A DNA stretch of 64,000 nt, taken from positions 62,001 to 126,000 of the forward strand of contig JAETRV010000003.1 in NCBI GenBank assembly GCA_021770005.1. The letters are read 5' to 3'. A program made the translations under genes and the position numbers. The notes below the pieces were generated by a model that did not search any database, was not told the DNA's origin, and saw nothing but the letters and a program-made list of their open reading frames with translations. Within the stretch, counting starts at the first letter, position 1; each line of letters starts with the position of its first letter. Origin of the DNA: Anaerotruncus sp. GTDB lineage: Bacteria; Bacillota; Clostridia; Oscillospirales; Ruminococcaceae. Shown piece after piece: positions 28,298 through 37,115 of this stretch.

Positions 28298-28948
28298 TCA
28301 CTGTATAAAGGAATGGCTATGGATATAAAATTCCTCCTGGGAAGCCTGATGCCGCTTTTCCTTTGGCGCAAACTGCTGGTCAAACCGCTCCGCTTCCGCT
28401 TCGTCGACGCTATGATAGGCCGGGCTGTCCGAATAGGTCCACGGCCCCTCCCCGGCGGGCAGGGCGTCCGGCTTCAGCTCCTTCACCAGCATGGCGGAGG
28501 GATATACGCCGCCCTCCATGCAGATGTTGTATTTTTTGCAGCTTTTGAAACCGCTGCTGACATAGTTGCCGGGGTTCCCGAAAATGACAATCAGGTCATA
28601 TCCCAGTTCCGACGCCCTGTGGAATGAATGCTCCAACAGGGCTTTCCCGTATCCCTTGCGCTGAAATGCGGGATGGATGCAGACCGGGCCGAATGTCAGA
28701 ATCTGCTTTTTTTCACCCGACTGGCTGGTCAGGGTGGATTTGGTATACATCACATTCCCGATGACCTGCCCATCCAGCTCGGCGACAAAATCCAACTCCG
28801 GGATAAAATCCGCATGTCCCCGCAGGATATGCGCCAGATAGTGTTCCTGGCATCCCGGAACATACAGGTTCCAAAACGCCTCCCGTGTGATCTGTTCCAC
28901 AGCTGCATAGTCGTTTTCTGTTTCGTTGCGTATCTTCAAATGTCCCAT
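28298..28948 (-). CDS. GNAT-family N-acetyltransferase
   Basis: A 216-residue acetyl-CoA-dependent acetyltransferase. The GNAT fold runs from MGHLKIRNETENDYAAV, with motif A FGPVCIHPAFQRKGYGKALL providing the R-x-x-G-x-G/A pyrophosphate loop, then GYDLIVIFGNPGNYVSSGFK. The C-terminal 50 residues are a family extension rich in polar residues. The acceptor is unknown. AAAGGAG precedes the start. Confidence 0.9.
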   Translation of the reverse strand: MGHLKIRNETENDYAAVEQITREAFWNLYVPGCQEHYLAHILRGHADFIPELDFVAELDGQVIGNVMYTKSTLTSQSGEKKQILTFGPVCIHPAFQRKGYGKALLEHSFHRASELGYDLIVIFGNPGNYVSSGFKSCKKYNICMEGGVYPSAMLVKELKPDALPAGEGPWTYSDSPAYHSVDEAEAERFDQQFAPKEKRHQASQEEFYIHSHSFIQ

Positions 28949-28996
28949 AATGGGCGTTCTCCTTTCTGGAAACTCATCTGTCCTGATAGGGTGATG

Positions 28997-30688
28997 TCAG
29001 CCCGCGCGGCCCTGCTTCTCAATCAGTTCCTTTGCGCCGGCGGTCAATGCATCCAACGCCTGGCCCGCTTCCGCTTCACTTTCCCCCCGGACCGAGAGGT
29101 AGAGCTTCAATTTCGGCTCGGTACCGGAGGGCCGGACGATCAGCTTGCAATCCCCGGCAAGCTGGAACTCAAGCACATCTGAGGGAAGCAGGCCCGTCGG
29201 GTCGTTTAGATAGTCCACCAGATGCAGGACAGCCCGCCCGGCGATACTGGCGGGCGGGGCAGCGCGTAGGGAATCCATCAGGGCTTCCATCTCCCGCATC
29301 CCGTCCTGCCCCTCAAAGGCCTGGCTGAGCAGGCTGTTTTGGTAAAAGCCAAATTTACGATAGAGGGCATTCAGCGCATCCAATAGGGTCATCTGCTGCC
29401 CCCGGTACCATGCGGCACATTCACAGGCCAGCATCACCGCATTCACTCCGTCCTTGTCCCGGACGTGCGCCCCGGAAAGATAACCGTAGCTCTCCTCAAA
29501 TCCGAAGAGATACCGGCCGGCTTCTCCCGCAGCCTCCAGAATGCCGATCTGCTCGCCTATGTATTTGAAGCCGGTCAACATCCGGCGCAGTTCCACGCCA
29601 TAGGCTGCCGCTACCGGCGTGGCCATGTCGGTCGAGACGATGGTGGTCACCGCCACTGGGTTTTGGGGCATCGTCCCCTTTTCTATCCGGGTACGGCAGA
29701 GGTAGTCAAACAGAAGGACGCCCATTTCGTTGCCGTTGATGAGCCGGTATCCGCCGTTTCCGTCCGGGACGGCCGCGCCCATCCGGTCACAATCCGGGTC
29801 GGTGCCCAGCAGCAGATCGGGCTGCACCTGCTCACAGAGGGCAAGCCCCCGCTCCATCGCCTCCCGGATTTCCGGGTTTGGATAGGGGCAGGTGGGGAAA
29901 TTCCCATCGGGCAGTTCCTGCTCCGGGACAACGGTGACATCCCGAACCCCCATGCGGTCGAGCAGCTTTTTGACCGGTTCCAGCCCTGTACCGTTGAGCG
30001 GGGTATAAACCAGCTTCAGGCCGGACACGTCGTTGCCGGGGCGCAGGGCCAACACCGCGTCCACAAACGCGTCCAGGCAAGCGTCTGGGATATACCGGAT
30101 CTCCCCCGCCTGTAATGCTTGGTCAAAATCGGTCAGACACACCCCGTCAAACAGGCCGGTGCGCTCGATCGCAGCCAAAACCTGGCCCGCCGCTTCCGGG
30201 GTGATCTGGCAGCCATCCGCGCCGTAGACCTTATAGCCATTGTAGCGGGCGGGGTTGTGGCTTGCGGTGATGCAGACGCCTGCCCCGCAGCCCAGATACC
30301 GGACCGCCCAGCTCAGCGCCGGGGTCGGTTCCAGCCGGGGATAGAGCCAGACGGTGATGCCGTTGGCCGCAAGCACCCGGGCGGTCTCCCGGGCGAATAG
30401 CTCGCCCTTGATGCGGCTATCGTGCGCAATGGCCACCGATTTGGGCAGGCCGGATGCATTGAGATAGTCCGCCAAGCCCTGTGTGGCCCGACGGACGGTG
30501 TAGATATTCATGCGGTTGCTCCCCGCCCCGATGATACCCCGGAGCCCGCCGGTGCCAAACGCGAGATTGCGGTAAAACCGGTCGGCAACCTGCTGTGTAT
30601 CCTCTTTTATCTGTTCCAGTTCCTGGATTAGGTCGGGGTCCTCCACGGCCTTCTCGATCCAGAGATGTAATTGCTCCTGATATGGCAT
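28997..30688 (-). CDS. Phospho-sugar mutase (phosphoglucomutase/phosphomannomutase)
   Basis: Alpha-D-phosphohexomutase, 563 residues, interconverting hexose 1- and 6-phosphates for cell-wall and storage sugars. The phosphoserine loop is TASHNPARYNGYK. The metal loop is DPDCDRMG, the sugar-binding loop FGFEESYGYLSG, and the phosphate-binding domain IV RPSGTEPKLK. GGAGG precedes the ATG. Specificity for glucose or mannose is not decided by the sequence. It is probably the next gene upstream of the GNAT gene in the same direction. Confidence 0.96.
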   Translation of the reverse strand: MPYQEQLHLWIEKAVEDPDLIQELEQIKEDTQQVADRFYRNLAFGTGGLRGIIGAGSNRMNIYTVRRATQGLADYLNASGLPKSVAIAHDSRIKGELFARETARVLAANGITVWLYPRLEPTPALSWAVRYLGCGAGVCITASHNPARYNGYKVYGADGCQITPEAAGQVLAAIERTGLFDGVCLTDFDQALQAGEIRYIPDACLDAFVDAVLALRPGNDVSGLKLVYTPLNGTGLEPVKKLLDRMGVRDVTVVPEQELPDGNFPTCPYPNPEIREAMERGLALCEQVQPDLLLGTDPDCDRMGAAVPDGNGGYRLINGNEMGVLLFDYLCRTRIEKGTMPQNPVAVTTIVSTDMATPVAAAYGVELRRMLTGFKYIGEQIGILEAAGEAGRYLFGFEESYGYLSGAHVRDKDGVNAVMLACECAAWYRGQQMTLLDALNALYRKFGFYQNSLLSQAFEGQDGMREMEALMDSLRAAPPASIAGRAVLHLVDYLNDPTGLLPSDVLEFQLAGDCKLIVRPSGTEPKLKLYLSVRGESEAEAGQALDALTAGAKELIEKQGRAG

Positions 30689-31090
30689 ATTGAAAATCCT
30701 CCAAAAATTTTACTCGTTTTTAGAACCTGTATTCATAATCGGAGGATGTCGGATGGACGAGGCATTTTTTCGCCCTGCAAGGCGAAAAAACGCAGACAAT
30801 ACTTTGTGTATTGCAAAGTTTTTCAACGCAGCAGGTCGCAAAAAGGCCCGTTCAGACGGCGTCAAACGGTTGTGAATACGGGTTCTTAGCTGCCGCCCCT
30901 CTTATGGGACGCATCCTGCCCGAGCGTCGCGCTCCGGGCTGAAAGTCCAGGCAGCGAGGGGGTTGTTTTGGTCTGGAACCCAAAACACCGCGCACCCAGC
31001 GGCCCCCTTGCAAAAGATGCGAAACAGGGTGCTGTTTCCGGGTGCTTTGACTATACCATGGATGCGGGCAAAATTCAAGCGGGATCAGGT
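30689..31090. other. 402-bp gap with MITE copy 2
   Basis: Holds the pgm promoter region, the MITE-like element (30720-30888) and about 200 bp of GC-rich sequence without a credible gene. Confidence 0.7.
30720..30888 (-). mobile_element. MITE-like element, copy 2
   Basis: Exactly 169 bp, in opposite orientation to the copy at 12042-12210. Ends read TTAGAACCTGTATTCATAAT and GTTGTGAATACGGGTTCTTA. Both shared tips and much of the interior align (for example GCATCCTCCGATTATGAATA versus GACATCCTCCGATTATGAAT). It lies just upstream of pgm, again close to a gene start. Confidence 0.8.
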
Positions 31091-31909
31091 TCAGCTATGC
31101 GGTTCTTTGGGGGATTCCTGCTGTTGCGCGGCCCAAACGCCATACCAGGTTTTCCCGGACTCCTGCCGCAGCAGTGACAGATAGTTCTGTGCGGCCTGTT
31201 TTTTGCCGCTCCGCAAACACCACATAGCCAAAAGCTGAAGCAGTTCTAGCCGCCGCAGCTTGTAAGTAGAACGAGGAAGCTGCTCTTCCAGCCAGCTGGT
31301 TTCCACCCTGCCGCCTTCCAGACAGGTCAACCGATTCCGATGGATACGCAGGTTCAGCGCCATATTTTCGGAAAGAGCCGCCTTGGAATCCCGGCATTCC
31401 GCCACAATCTGCCCCAACTTCTGTTCCGCTTGGCGAGCCAACACCAAGTCCTCTTTGGAAAGGGCGTAAGCGCAAAGGTTGTTATAATATAATGCCCGCA
31501 GCGCCTGATCCCCCTTTTTCACGTTTCGGAAAGCGCCGCAGAGGGTCTCAATCGCCTGGTCAAATTCCCCAGCCGCAGCATACCCATCCGCCAGGCAAGC
31601 GCTGGCAACCGGGAACTCCCGGCTGTTGGGGTTTAAACGCCCAGGAACCGTCCTGTATTCCTCCAAAAAAGCCTGTGGATCAAGCTCCATGTGCAACAGC
31701 CCCAGGCAGCGGGTATTCTGGGTTTCAGCTACCAGATTCCCCAGCAGACGTCCGGCAAAATATCCAATTCCAAGCAGGAGCAGCGAAGCGATGGCGGGAA
31801 TGTGGATGGGATATCCCCGATCCCGCACCCAAACAGCTATCGCCAGCCCCAAACAGGCCAGCATGACCGCACCAACTGCCAACCTGCTCTTCCAAAATGC
31901 GCGAATCAT
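31091..31909 (-). CDS. Membrane-anchored protein with TPR-like helices, function unknown
   Basis: About 272 residues from the start MIRAFWKSRLAV, which is preceded by a G-rich ribosome site. Two N-terminal membrane helices (AVGAVMLACLGLAIAVWV and IASLLLLGIGYFAGRL) are followed by a helical cytoplasmic part with TPR-like spacing (ACLADGYAAAGEFDQAIETL, RALYYNNLCAYALSKEDLVL). There are no catalytic motifs. It is divergent from the MBL-fold gene. I do not recognise the family. Confidence 0.75.
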   Translation of the reverse strand: MIRAFWKSRLAVGAVMLACLGLAIAVWVRDRGYPIHIPAIASLLLLGIGYFAGRLLGNLVAETQNTRCLGLLHMELDPQAFLEEYRTVPGRLNPNSREFPVASACLADGYAAAGEFDQAIETLCGAFRNVKKGDQALRALYYNNLCAYALSKEDLVLARQAEQKLGQIVAECRDSKAALSENMALNLRIHRNRLTCLEGGRVETSWLEEQLPRSTYKLRRLELLQLLAMWCLRSGKKQAAQNYLSLLRQESGKTWYGVWAAQQQESPKEPHS

Positions 31910-32031
31910 CCAAAATCCCCCTTCTGCGTTTTTCTCAATTATATACAGGCCGCCCCAAAATTGCAAGGATTTCCAGCGCAGGAAAGGGTTTTTACATCCA
32001 GCACAAAGTATCGTTCAAAAATTCGTCATAT

Positions 32032-32049
32032 TTTGGTCTGTAGACCAAA
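32032..32049 (+). promoter_or_regulatory. Candidate operator upstream of the MBL-CdaR-GntP operon
   Basis: An 18-bp perfect dyad TTTGGTCT-GT-AGACCAAA, in the divergent gap. TATAAT lies at 32081-32086. Confidence 0.6.
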
Positions 32050-32108
32050 CAAAGACTATTCCCTTTTGGCGAAATATAGGCTATAATATCTACATAAAAT
32101 AGAAGGAA

Positions 32109-32133
32109 TTGAATATTTCATAGTCATATTCAA
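32109..32133 (+). promoter_or_regulatory. Candidate operator between the -10 box and the MBL gene
   Basis: An 8-bp inverted repeat TTGAATAT/ATATTCAA with a 9-nt spacer, downstream of the likely -10 TATAAT. It is placed where a repressor could block initiation. Confidence 0.5.
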
Positions 32134-32163
32134 TAAATATTTCAGAGAGCAGGTGGTTTTACA

Positions 32164-32994
32164 ATGGTACGCATCACAGCTCTGATGGACAATGAGCCTT
32201 CGGAACACAGAGCCTTGATTCATGAACACGGCCTCTCCTACCTTGTGGAGCGGGAGGATTGCCGCATTCTGTTCGATTGCGGCGCTGGGCCAAATCCCTG
32301 GGTCAACGCGCAAAGGCTTGGCCGGAGTGTGCGCAATCTGGACGCCGTGGTTCTGAGCCACAGCCACTACGACCATGCGGCGGGGTTCCGCTCACTGGTA
32401 GAACTGGGCGGCGGCAGCCGGCTGCTCTACACCGGCCCCTGCTTTTTCGAGGAAAAGTTCGCCTGCGATGGTCTGCGTTATACCGACCTATCCGCAGGGT
32501 TCTCCGAAGGATTCTTGGCGGAACATGCGATCTGCCGCAAGGAGGTTTCCGGAGCGGTCGAAATCTTCCCGGGCATCCATCTGGTGGGCGGTTTCCCCCG
32601 GACCCACGCATTTGAAACCATCCCAGAGCGGTTTGTCCGGCAGGCCAGCGGCGGATTTGTGCCCGATGCTTTTGAGGATGAAATCTGCATGGTGTTGGAG
32701 GTCAACGGCAAGCTGGCGGTTCTGGTGGGATGCTCCCACCCCGGCATCCTGAACATGATCGAGCGGGTCCACCAGCTTCTCGGCAAGCCGGTCTACGCTG
32801 TGTTTGGCGGTACCCACCTCAAGGAGGCCGACAGCGAACGCATCGACGCCACCATCTCCCGCTTGCAGGAGATGGGATTGGAAATCCTGGGGCTGAGCCA
32901 CTGCTCGGGAGAACGGGCGGAGTGTGCTGTCCGTGGAAATCCGGCGGTGCAAAGCTGCCACATGGGCTCCGGTGACTGTGTTTTTCTGGGATGA
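32164..32994 (+). CDS. MBL-fold metallo-hydrolase
   Basis: A 276-residue metallo-beta-lactamase-fold hydrolase with SHSHYDHAAG supplying the metal site, GCSHPG as a later metal ligand region, and GGTHLKEADSERI and GLSHCSGERA near the end. It resembles COG1237-type proteins. It leads an operon with a CdaR regulator and a GntP permease, with a 15-bp gap to CdaR. The substrate is unknown; the context suggests a sugar acid or lactone-like compound. Confidence 0.88.
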   Translation: MVRITALMDNEPSEHRALIHEHGLSYLVEREDCRILFDCGAGPNPWVNAQRLGRSVRNLDAVVLSHSHYDHAAGFRSLVELGGGSRLLYTGPCFFEEKFACDGLRYTDLSAGFSEGFLAEHAICRKEVSGAVEIFPGIHLVGGFPRTHAFETIPERFVRQASGGFVPDAFEDEICMVLEVNGKLAVLVGCSHPGILNMIERVHQLLGKPVYAVFGGTHLKEADSERIDATISRLQEMGLEILGLSHCSGERAECAVRGNPAVQSCHMGSGDCVFLG

Positions 32995-33009
32995 CGCAGA
33001 GGGCCGCCC

Positions 33010-34143
33010 ATGCTGATTGAAAAGGTCGCCAAGGAGCTGGTGGAGGTCTCCTCGGGGCTGTTGGGCGGGCGTACCGTCAACATTATGGACGTGAGCGGGA
33101 CGATCGTTGCCTCCACCGAAAAAGACCGGATCGGCAGTTTCCATCAAGGCGCAAAAGAGGCCATCGAGACCGGCAGGCCGGTCATTATCCGCAAGGACCA
33201 GCTCGGGCAGTATCCCGGCGCCAAGGAGGGATACAATATGCCCTTGCGCGTCAACGGCTCGGTGATCGGCGCGGTCGGCATCTTCGGAACCCAGCAGGAG
33301 CTTCAGTATCTGGCGCCGCTGCTCGAGCTATATGCCGCCAAATACTACCAGCTTGAAGCGATGACCATCCCGCATCTGGCGGAGCAGGGGTTACGTGCAC
33401 GCCTGTTGCAGGACCTGCTTGCCCCGACGGATACCGCGCTTGCGGACGCCAAAGCGCTGCTCGAATCGCTGCGCATCCATCTGGAGCTTCCGTTGACAGT
33501 AGCGGTCATTTCCCCACCGGCCAGGGCCGCCCTGGAACAGAAGCAGGAATCGCTCATCAACTGGTTGATCTCCCGCAGGGTCTTGCGGTCCAACCGGGAC
33601 ATCTGGGGGATCGTGGAGGACCGGATGGTTCTGGTGTGCAGCGTGGGCAACCATGCTTTGAGCGAAGCTGTGCGGCAGATGGACGGCCTAGACGGCGGCC
33701 CATACCATGTTTGCCTGGGGGCCCCCTGCAAAACGCTGTGGGATGTCCACAGCTCCTACGAGCAGCTTGCGATTCTGGACCTGACTTCCTCGGAGCCGTT
33801 CAACGATATCCAGGAGCTGGACACCCGGTGCCGCTACATGCTGTATCATACGGCGGTCACCGAAGCGGAGTTTATTGACGGGTTCTATCAGAAGCTGAAC
33901 CTGGTTTTCCCTATCCGGGAGCAGGAAGTCCTGATGAAAACGATCCAGGGATACTATGACAATGATCGGAGCGTATCCAAAGCGGCCGCAGCGCTGTTTA
34001 TCCATAAAAACACCCTACAGTACCGGATTCACCGGCTATTGGAAGCGCTGGGCCTCACCGGCTGCACCAGCTTTCAGCAGGAATATCTGGTACGGCTGCT
34101 TTTGGAACATTATAAACGTAAACAGGGCCTTCGAGCCTTGTAA
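33010..34143 (+). CDS. CdaR-type sugar-diacid/glycerate regulator
   Basis: A 377-residue regulator. The N-terminal sugar-diacid-recognition domain starts MLIEKVAKELVEVSSGLLGGRTVNI. The C-terminal PucR-type helix-turn-helix is SVSKAAAALFIHKNTLQYRI. In E. coli CdaR controls glucarate/galactarate/glycerate genes. It is followed after 17 bases by a GntP permease, so it probably regulates this operon in response to the transported acid. No kinase for glycerate or gluconate is present in the window. Confidence 0.9.
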   Translation: MLIEKVAKELVEVSSGLLGGRTVNIMDVSGTIVASTEKDRIGSFHQGAKEAIETGRPVIIRKDQLGQYPGAKEGYNMPLRVNGSVIGAVGIFGTQQELQYLAPLLELYAAKYYQLEAMTIPHLAEQGLRARLLQDLLAPTDTALADAKALLESLRIHLELPLTVAVISPPARAALEQKQESLINWLISRRVLRSNRDIWGIVEDRMVLVCSVGNHALSEAVRQMDGLDGGPYHVCLGAPCKTLWDVHSSYEQLAILDLTSSEPFNDIQELDTRCRYMLYHTAVTEAEFIDGFYQKLNLVFPIREQEVLMKTIQGYYDNDRSVSKAAAALFIHKNTLQYRIHRLLEALGLTGCTSFQQEYLVRLLLEHYKRKQGLRAL

Positions 34144-34160
34144 TAAAAGGAGGAGTAGAC

Positions 34161-35516
34161 ATGCAAACATTCTTCTTGTTCGCGCTCATCATCCTGTCGG
34201 TGGTAGCGATGGTCATCGCTATCTCAAAACTCAAGATGCATCCGTTTGTCGTCATGCTGGTGGTTGCGCTTGCGGTCGGCCTGATCTGGGGGGCAATCTT
34301 CCCCGAATCCGAAATCACGCCTACCAAAGTTGTCAATGAGGTCAAGGGCGGCTTCGGCAGCATCATGACAAGCATCGGTATCGTGATCCTCTGCGGCACG
34401 ATCATCGGTACCATCCTTGAAAAGACCGGCGCGGCGCTCACCATGGCAAACGCCATCCTGAACATCGTCGGCAAAAAGAACAGCGTTCTCGCAATGGGCG
34501 CCATGGGCTATGTCACCGGTATCCCCGTATTCTGTGATTCCGGATTTGTGGTCCTGTCCCCGATCAGCCGCGCGTTGGCACAGCAATCCAACATCTCCCT
34601 GGCCGTGATGGCAACCGCGCTGTCCGGCGGCCTGTACGCCACCCACTGCTTGGTTCCCCCGACCCCCGGCCCGATCGCAATGGCGGGCACCCTGAACGCC
34701 GACCTCGGCCTGACCATCCTGATCGGCCTGATCGTCTCGGTCCCTGCGGTTGCAGTGGCGATCGTGTGGGCAAAGATGGTTTCCAGCAAGGTGGAAATCC
34801 CTGCAAACTCCGAATATACGCTGGAAGAGCTGCAACAGAAATATGGCAAGCTGCCTGGCGCACTGCACAGCTTCTCCCCGATCCTGCTCCCGATCGTTCT
34901 GATTGCGATTGCGTCGATCGTCGATTTTCCCAGCAAACCGCTTGGCGAAGGGATCGCTTACCAGATCGTCATGTTCATCGGTAACCCGGTTGTCGCGCTT
35001 CTGCTGGGCGTGTTCCTCGCCATGACGCTGATCCCCCAGAGCGAAAAAAGCAAGACTCTCGATTGGATCACACAGGGCGTCACCGATTCCGCCGGTATCC
35101 TCGCAATCACCGGTGCTGGCAGTTCATTTGCCGCCATCCTCAAGCTCCTGCCAATCGCTGATTCGGTGGGCGGACTGGTCAACTCCGGTCTGGGCGTTAT
35201 CATCCCGTTTGTGATTGCGATGATCCTCAAGCTGGCGATGGGCGCTTCTACGGTCGCGATGATCACCACCGCCGGTATGATGGCCCCCCTGATGGAAACC
35301 ATGGGCTACACCTCGCCGGTTGCGAAGGTGCTGGTGGTCCTGGCAATCGGTGCTGGTTCGATGGTCGCCTCCCACGCCAACGATTCCTATTTCTGGGTGG
35401 TCTCTCAGTTCTCCGACATGAAGACAGAGGACGCTTACAAATGCCAGACCGGCATGACCGCCGCAATGGGCATCACCATCATCATCCTGCTGTTCATCAT
35501 CTCGCTGTTTATCTAA
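34161..35516 (+). CDS. GntP-family gluconate/organic-acid permease
   Basis: A 451-residue membrane protein with 11-12 hydrophobic helices. The GntP family (gluconate:H+ symporters and relatives) is recognised by the N-terminal helices, SIGIVILCGTIIGTILEKTG and the conserved C-terminal SHANDSYFWVVSQF. Substrates of relatives include gluconate, glycerate and idonate. AAAGGAGGAG precedes the ATG. The operon ends with a terminator. Confidence 0.95.
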   Translation: MQTFFLFALIILSVVAMVIAISKLKMHPFVVMLVVALAVGLIWGAIFPESEITPTKVVNEVKGGFGSIMTSIGIVILCGTIIGTILEKTGAALTMANAILNIVGKKNSVLAMGAMGYVTGIPVFCDSGFVVLSPISRALAQQSNISLAVMATALSGGLYATHCLVPPTPGPIAMAGTLNADLGLTILIGLIVSVPAVAVAIVWAKMVSSKVEIPANSEYTLEELQQKYGKLPGALHSFSPILLPIVLIAIASIVDFPSKPLGEGIAYQIVMFIGNPVVALLLGVFLAMTLIPQSEKSKTLDWITQGVTDSAGILAITGAGSSFAAILKLLPIADSVGGLVNSGLGVIIPFVIAMILKLAMGASTVAMITTAGMMAPLMETMGYTSPVAKVLVVLAIGAGSMVASHANDSYFWVVSQFSDMKTEDAYKCQTGMTAAMGITIIILLFIISLFI

Positions 35517-35539
35517 GAAGCTTATCCTACATAAAGTGG

Positions 35540-35586
35540 CTGCCGCAGTCCCTTCCAGTGGATGGGGATTGCGGCAGTCCCTTTTT
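35540..35586 (+). terminator. Terminator of the MBL-CdaR-GntP operon
   Basis: CTGCCGCAGTCCC pairs with GGGATTGCGGCAG (one G-U pair) and runs into TCCCTTTTTATTT, 23 bases after the GntP stop. Confidence 0.8.
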
Positions 35587-35671
35587 ATTTCAGCGAAACC
35601 GTATCATAACAAAATATAAAACTGTATAAAAAGTGCATCTGTTTCTTAATTAAATTCTACAAATTCATCTG

Positions 35672-35700
35672 TTGAAATCCGTCGGTAGAAGAGATATAAT
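35672..35700 (+). promoter_or_regulatory. Near-consensus promoter of a tiny transcription unit
   Basis: TTGAAA (35672-35677), 17-bp spacer, perfect TATAAT (35695-35700), followed by a strong ribosome site AAGGGAAGGAGGG and an ATG at 35733. Confidence 0.8.
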
Positions 35701-35732
35701 AAGACTCACATCAAAGGGAAGGAGGGTTGTTA

Positions 35733-35810
35733 ATGCGCCGCAAAATTGTCAGAAAACTGAATATCATTTTTCCGATCTTATTGCTTGGGCCGTTGACAAC
35801 CCTAGGATAG
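35733..35810 (+). CDS. 25-residue hydrophobic basic peptide
   Basis: ATG to TAG, 25 codons: MRRKIVRKLNIIFPILLLGP followed by LTTLG. A basic N-terminus precedes a 14-residue hydrophobic run, so it could insert in the membrane. It has a strong Shine-Dalgarno sequence GGAAGGAGGG and a consensus promoter and terminator around it. It may be a signalling or toxin-like peptide or a leader. No homologue is recognised. It is well below the length usually called as a gene. Confidence 0.5.
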   Translation: MRRKIVRKLNIIFPILLLGPLTTLG

Positions 35811-35820
35811 GATTTATACT
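35793..35820 (+). promoter_or_regulatory. Possible second promoter for a short RNA
   Basis: TTGACA (35793-35798) and TATACT (35815-35820) are 16 bp apart and point at the terminator at 35864-35906, which would give a transcript of about 85 nt. Confidence 0.45.
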
Positions 35821-35863
35821 TATTTCTATTATAAAGTAGAGAATGAGTGGAAATTCAAAGGGC

Positions 35864-35910
35864 AACTCCTCCAAGCAGTGTAGCGATCTGCTTGGAGGAG
35901 TTTTGTGTTT
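35864..35910 (+). terminator. Terminator of the tiny transcription unit
   Basis: A perfect 15-bp stem AACTCCTCCAAGCAG/CTGCTTGGAGGAGTT with a 9-nt loop runs into TTGTGTTT. It closes a transcript of about 200 nt from the promoter at 35672-35700. Confidence 0.85.
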
Positions 35911-36063
35911 GCGCTTATTCTTTTGGATAGGCTGTCTGCAATGCGGGGCTGTGTGAGAGGTTGGAGGAAGGTGATGAAAGCTTGTGTAGGAAACCATCAA
36001 AAAAAATTTATAGCATATGGACTGTAAAAGCCTTCTTGAACGAAAATGGATAGGAGGTACAGC

Positions 36064-36465
36064 ATGAGCAGCGGAATCTCTTTTCTGGAATTGCTTGAAT
36101 CATGCCCGCAAGAAAAGTTCACCATCTTTCTTCTGTTTGGATTTGCCCCCCTGTGTGGACTTATCTCAAGGATATTGTCGGAATGGCTCAGCCATACAAT
36201 CATCCTGGCCTGCATCTTTATCAGCCTTGCTACAGAAAAAGCAATCTATTGCCGAATCGGGAAAACCATTGTTCAAAGCGAGGTTTATAGCGGCAATCTC
36301 CGACAACAGATGCCTTCGTGCCCCGAAGAAGCGCCCAGCGGGAAGCGCGTGGTGGAACCTGATGGAAGTTCCCCGGAGCGTGTCTCGGAAAAAAAGGAAA
36401 AGAAAAACTTCAAGATACTTCGGTTTCTGCATCAAAAGGTAAACGGTGAGAAATCCATCAAATAA
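36064..36465 (+). CDS. Small membrane protein, function unknown
   Basis: 133 residues from MSSGISFLELL. AGGAGGT precedes this ATG, so it is preferred over the upstream one at 36046. Two hydrophobic segments (FTIFLLFGFAPLCGLIS and HTIILACIFISLATEKAI) are followed by a basic, polar C-terminal half ending NGEKSIK. No family is recognised. It lies in an AT-richer patch between the sugar-acid operon and the cupin gene. A terminator follows. Confidence 0.6.
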   Translation: MSSGISFLELLESCPQEKFTIFLLFGFAPLCGLISRILSEWLSHTIILACIFISLATEKAIYCRIGKTIVQSEVYSGNLRQQMPSCPEEAPSGKRVVEPDGSSPERVSEKKEKKNFKILRFLHQKVNGEKSIK

Positions 36466-36520
36466 AAACGGACCCACAAGGAGTGCTTTCAAATCAGTTC
36501 AGTCGAAAATTTAATAAATG

Positions 36521-36567
36521 AAAAAACGGGCATGACAACTTTAACTGGTTTGTCATGCCCGTTTTTT
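36521..36567. terminator. Terminator after the small membrane protein
   Basis: A perfect stem AAAAAACGGGCATGACAA with its complement TTGTCATGCCCGTTTTTT around an 11-nt loop. It works in either direction. Confidence 0.85.
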
Positions 36568-36719
36568 AGATAGCAGTCAAAGGTTCGTCTTTGAATCGGT
36601 GACCGGAATTTCTGGTTTGGACCTTTGCCGCAATTTCTTACAATCCACCGGCAGAGAAACAGCGTATACTGCTTTCTGGGCAGGCAACTGCACCAAAATG
36701 TAGAAAGGACGTGTTCAGG

Positions 36720-37115
36720 ATGGAGTTCCTAAACCTCTTTGAAAAGTTCGACCACAGCGGCAAGCTGCTGCTACCGGGTACGGACGTCCTATTTGAGGAG
36801 ATTCCGTGGGCGGCACACCCTAAATTTGAAGGGGTGTCGCTGAAACCGGTTGTCACCTCGCGGCAGACCGGCGGACAGTTCAGTTTCCATCTGGTCCGGA
36901 TCGATCCCAACCGGCAGATCGGGGGTCATGTCCATGCAGAACAGATAGAAACCCATGAGGTGATTGCCGGCAGCGGTATCTGCGTCAACAACGGAGCGGA
37001 GCTGCTGTATGCGCCGGGTGTGATCTCGATCTTCCCGGCGAACCAACCACATGAGGTGTCCGCCGGGCCGGAGGGGCTGTACCTATTTGCCAAGTTCATC
37101 CCTGCTCTGGAGTGA
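36720..37115 (+). CDS. Cupin-domain protein
   Basis: 131 residues from MEFLNLFEKF. A GTG at 36711 directly abuts the AAAGGA site and is rejected. The cupin beta-barrel motif is present as GGHVHAEQIETHEVIAGSG with metal-type histidines, and later PANQPHEVSAG. Small single-cupin proteins often bind a sugar or metal. It overlaps the convergent AraC gene by 20 bases at its 3' end. Confidence 0.8.
   Translation: MEFLNLFEKFDHSGKLLLPGTDVLFEEIPWAAHPKFEGVSLKPVVTSRQTGGQFSFHLVRIDPNRQIGGHVHAEQIETHEVIAGSGICVNNGAELLYAPGVISIFPANQPHEVSAGPEGLYLFAKFIPALE

Noticed and set aside
29465-30115. A 216-codon plus-strand frame inside pgm
   Set aside because: Antisense to intact phosphohexomutase motifs; a shadow of codon bias.
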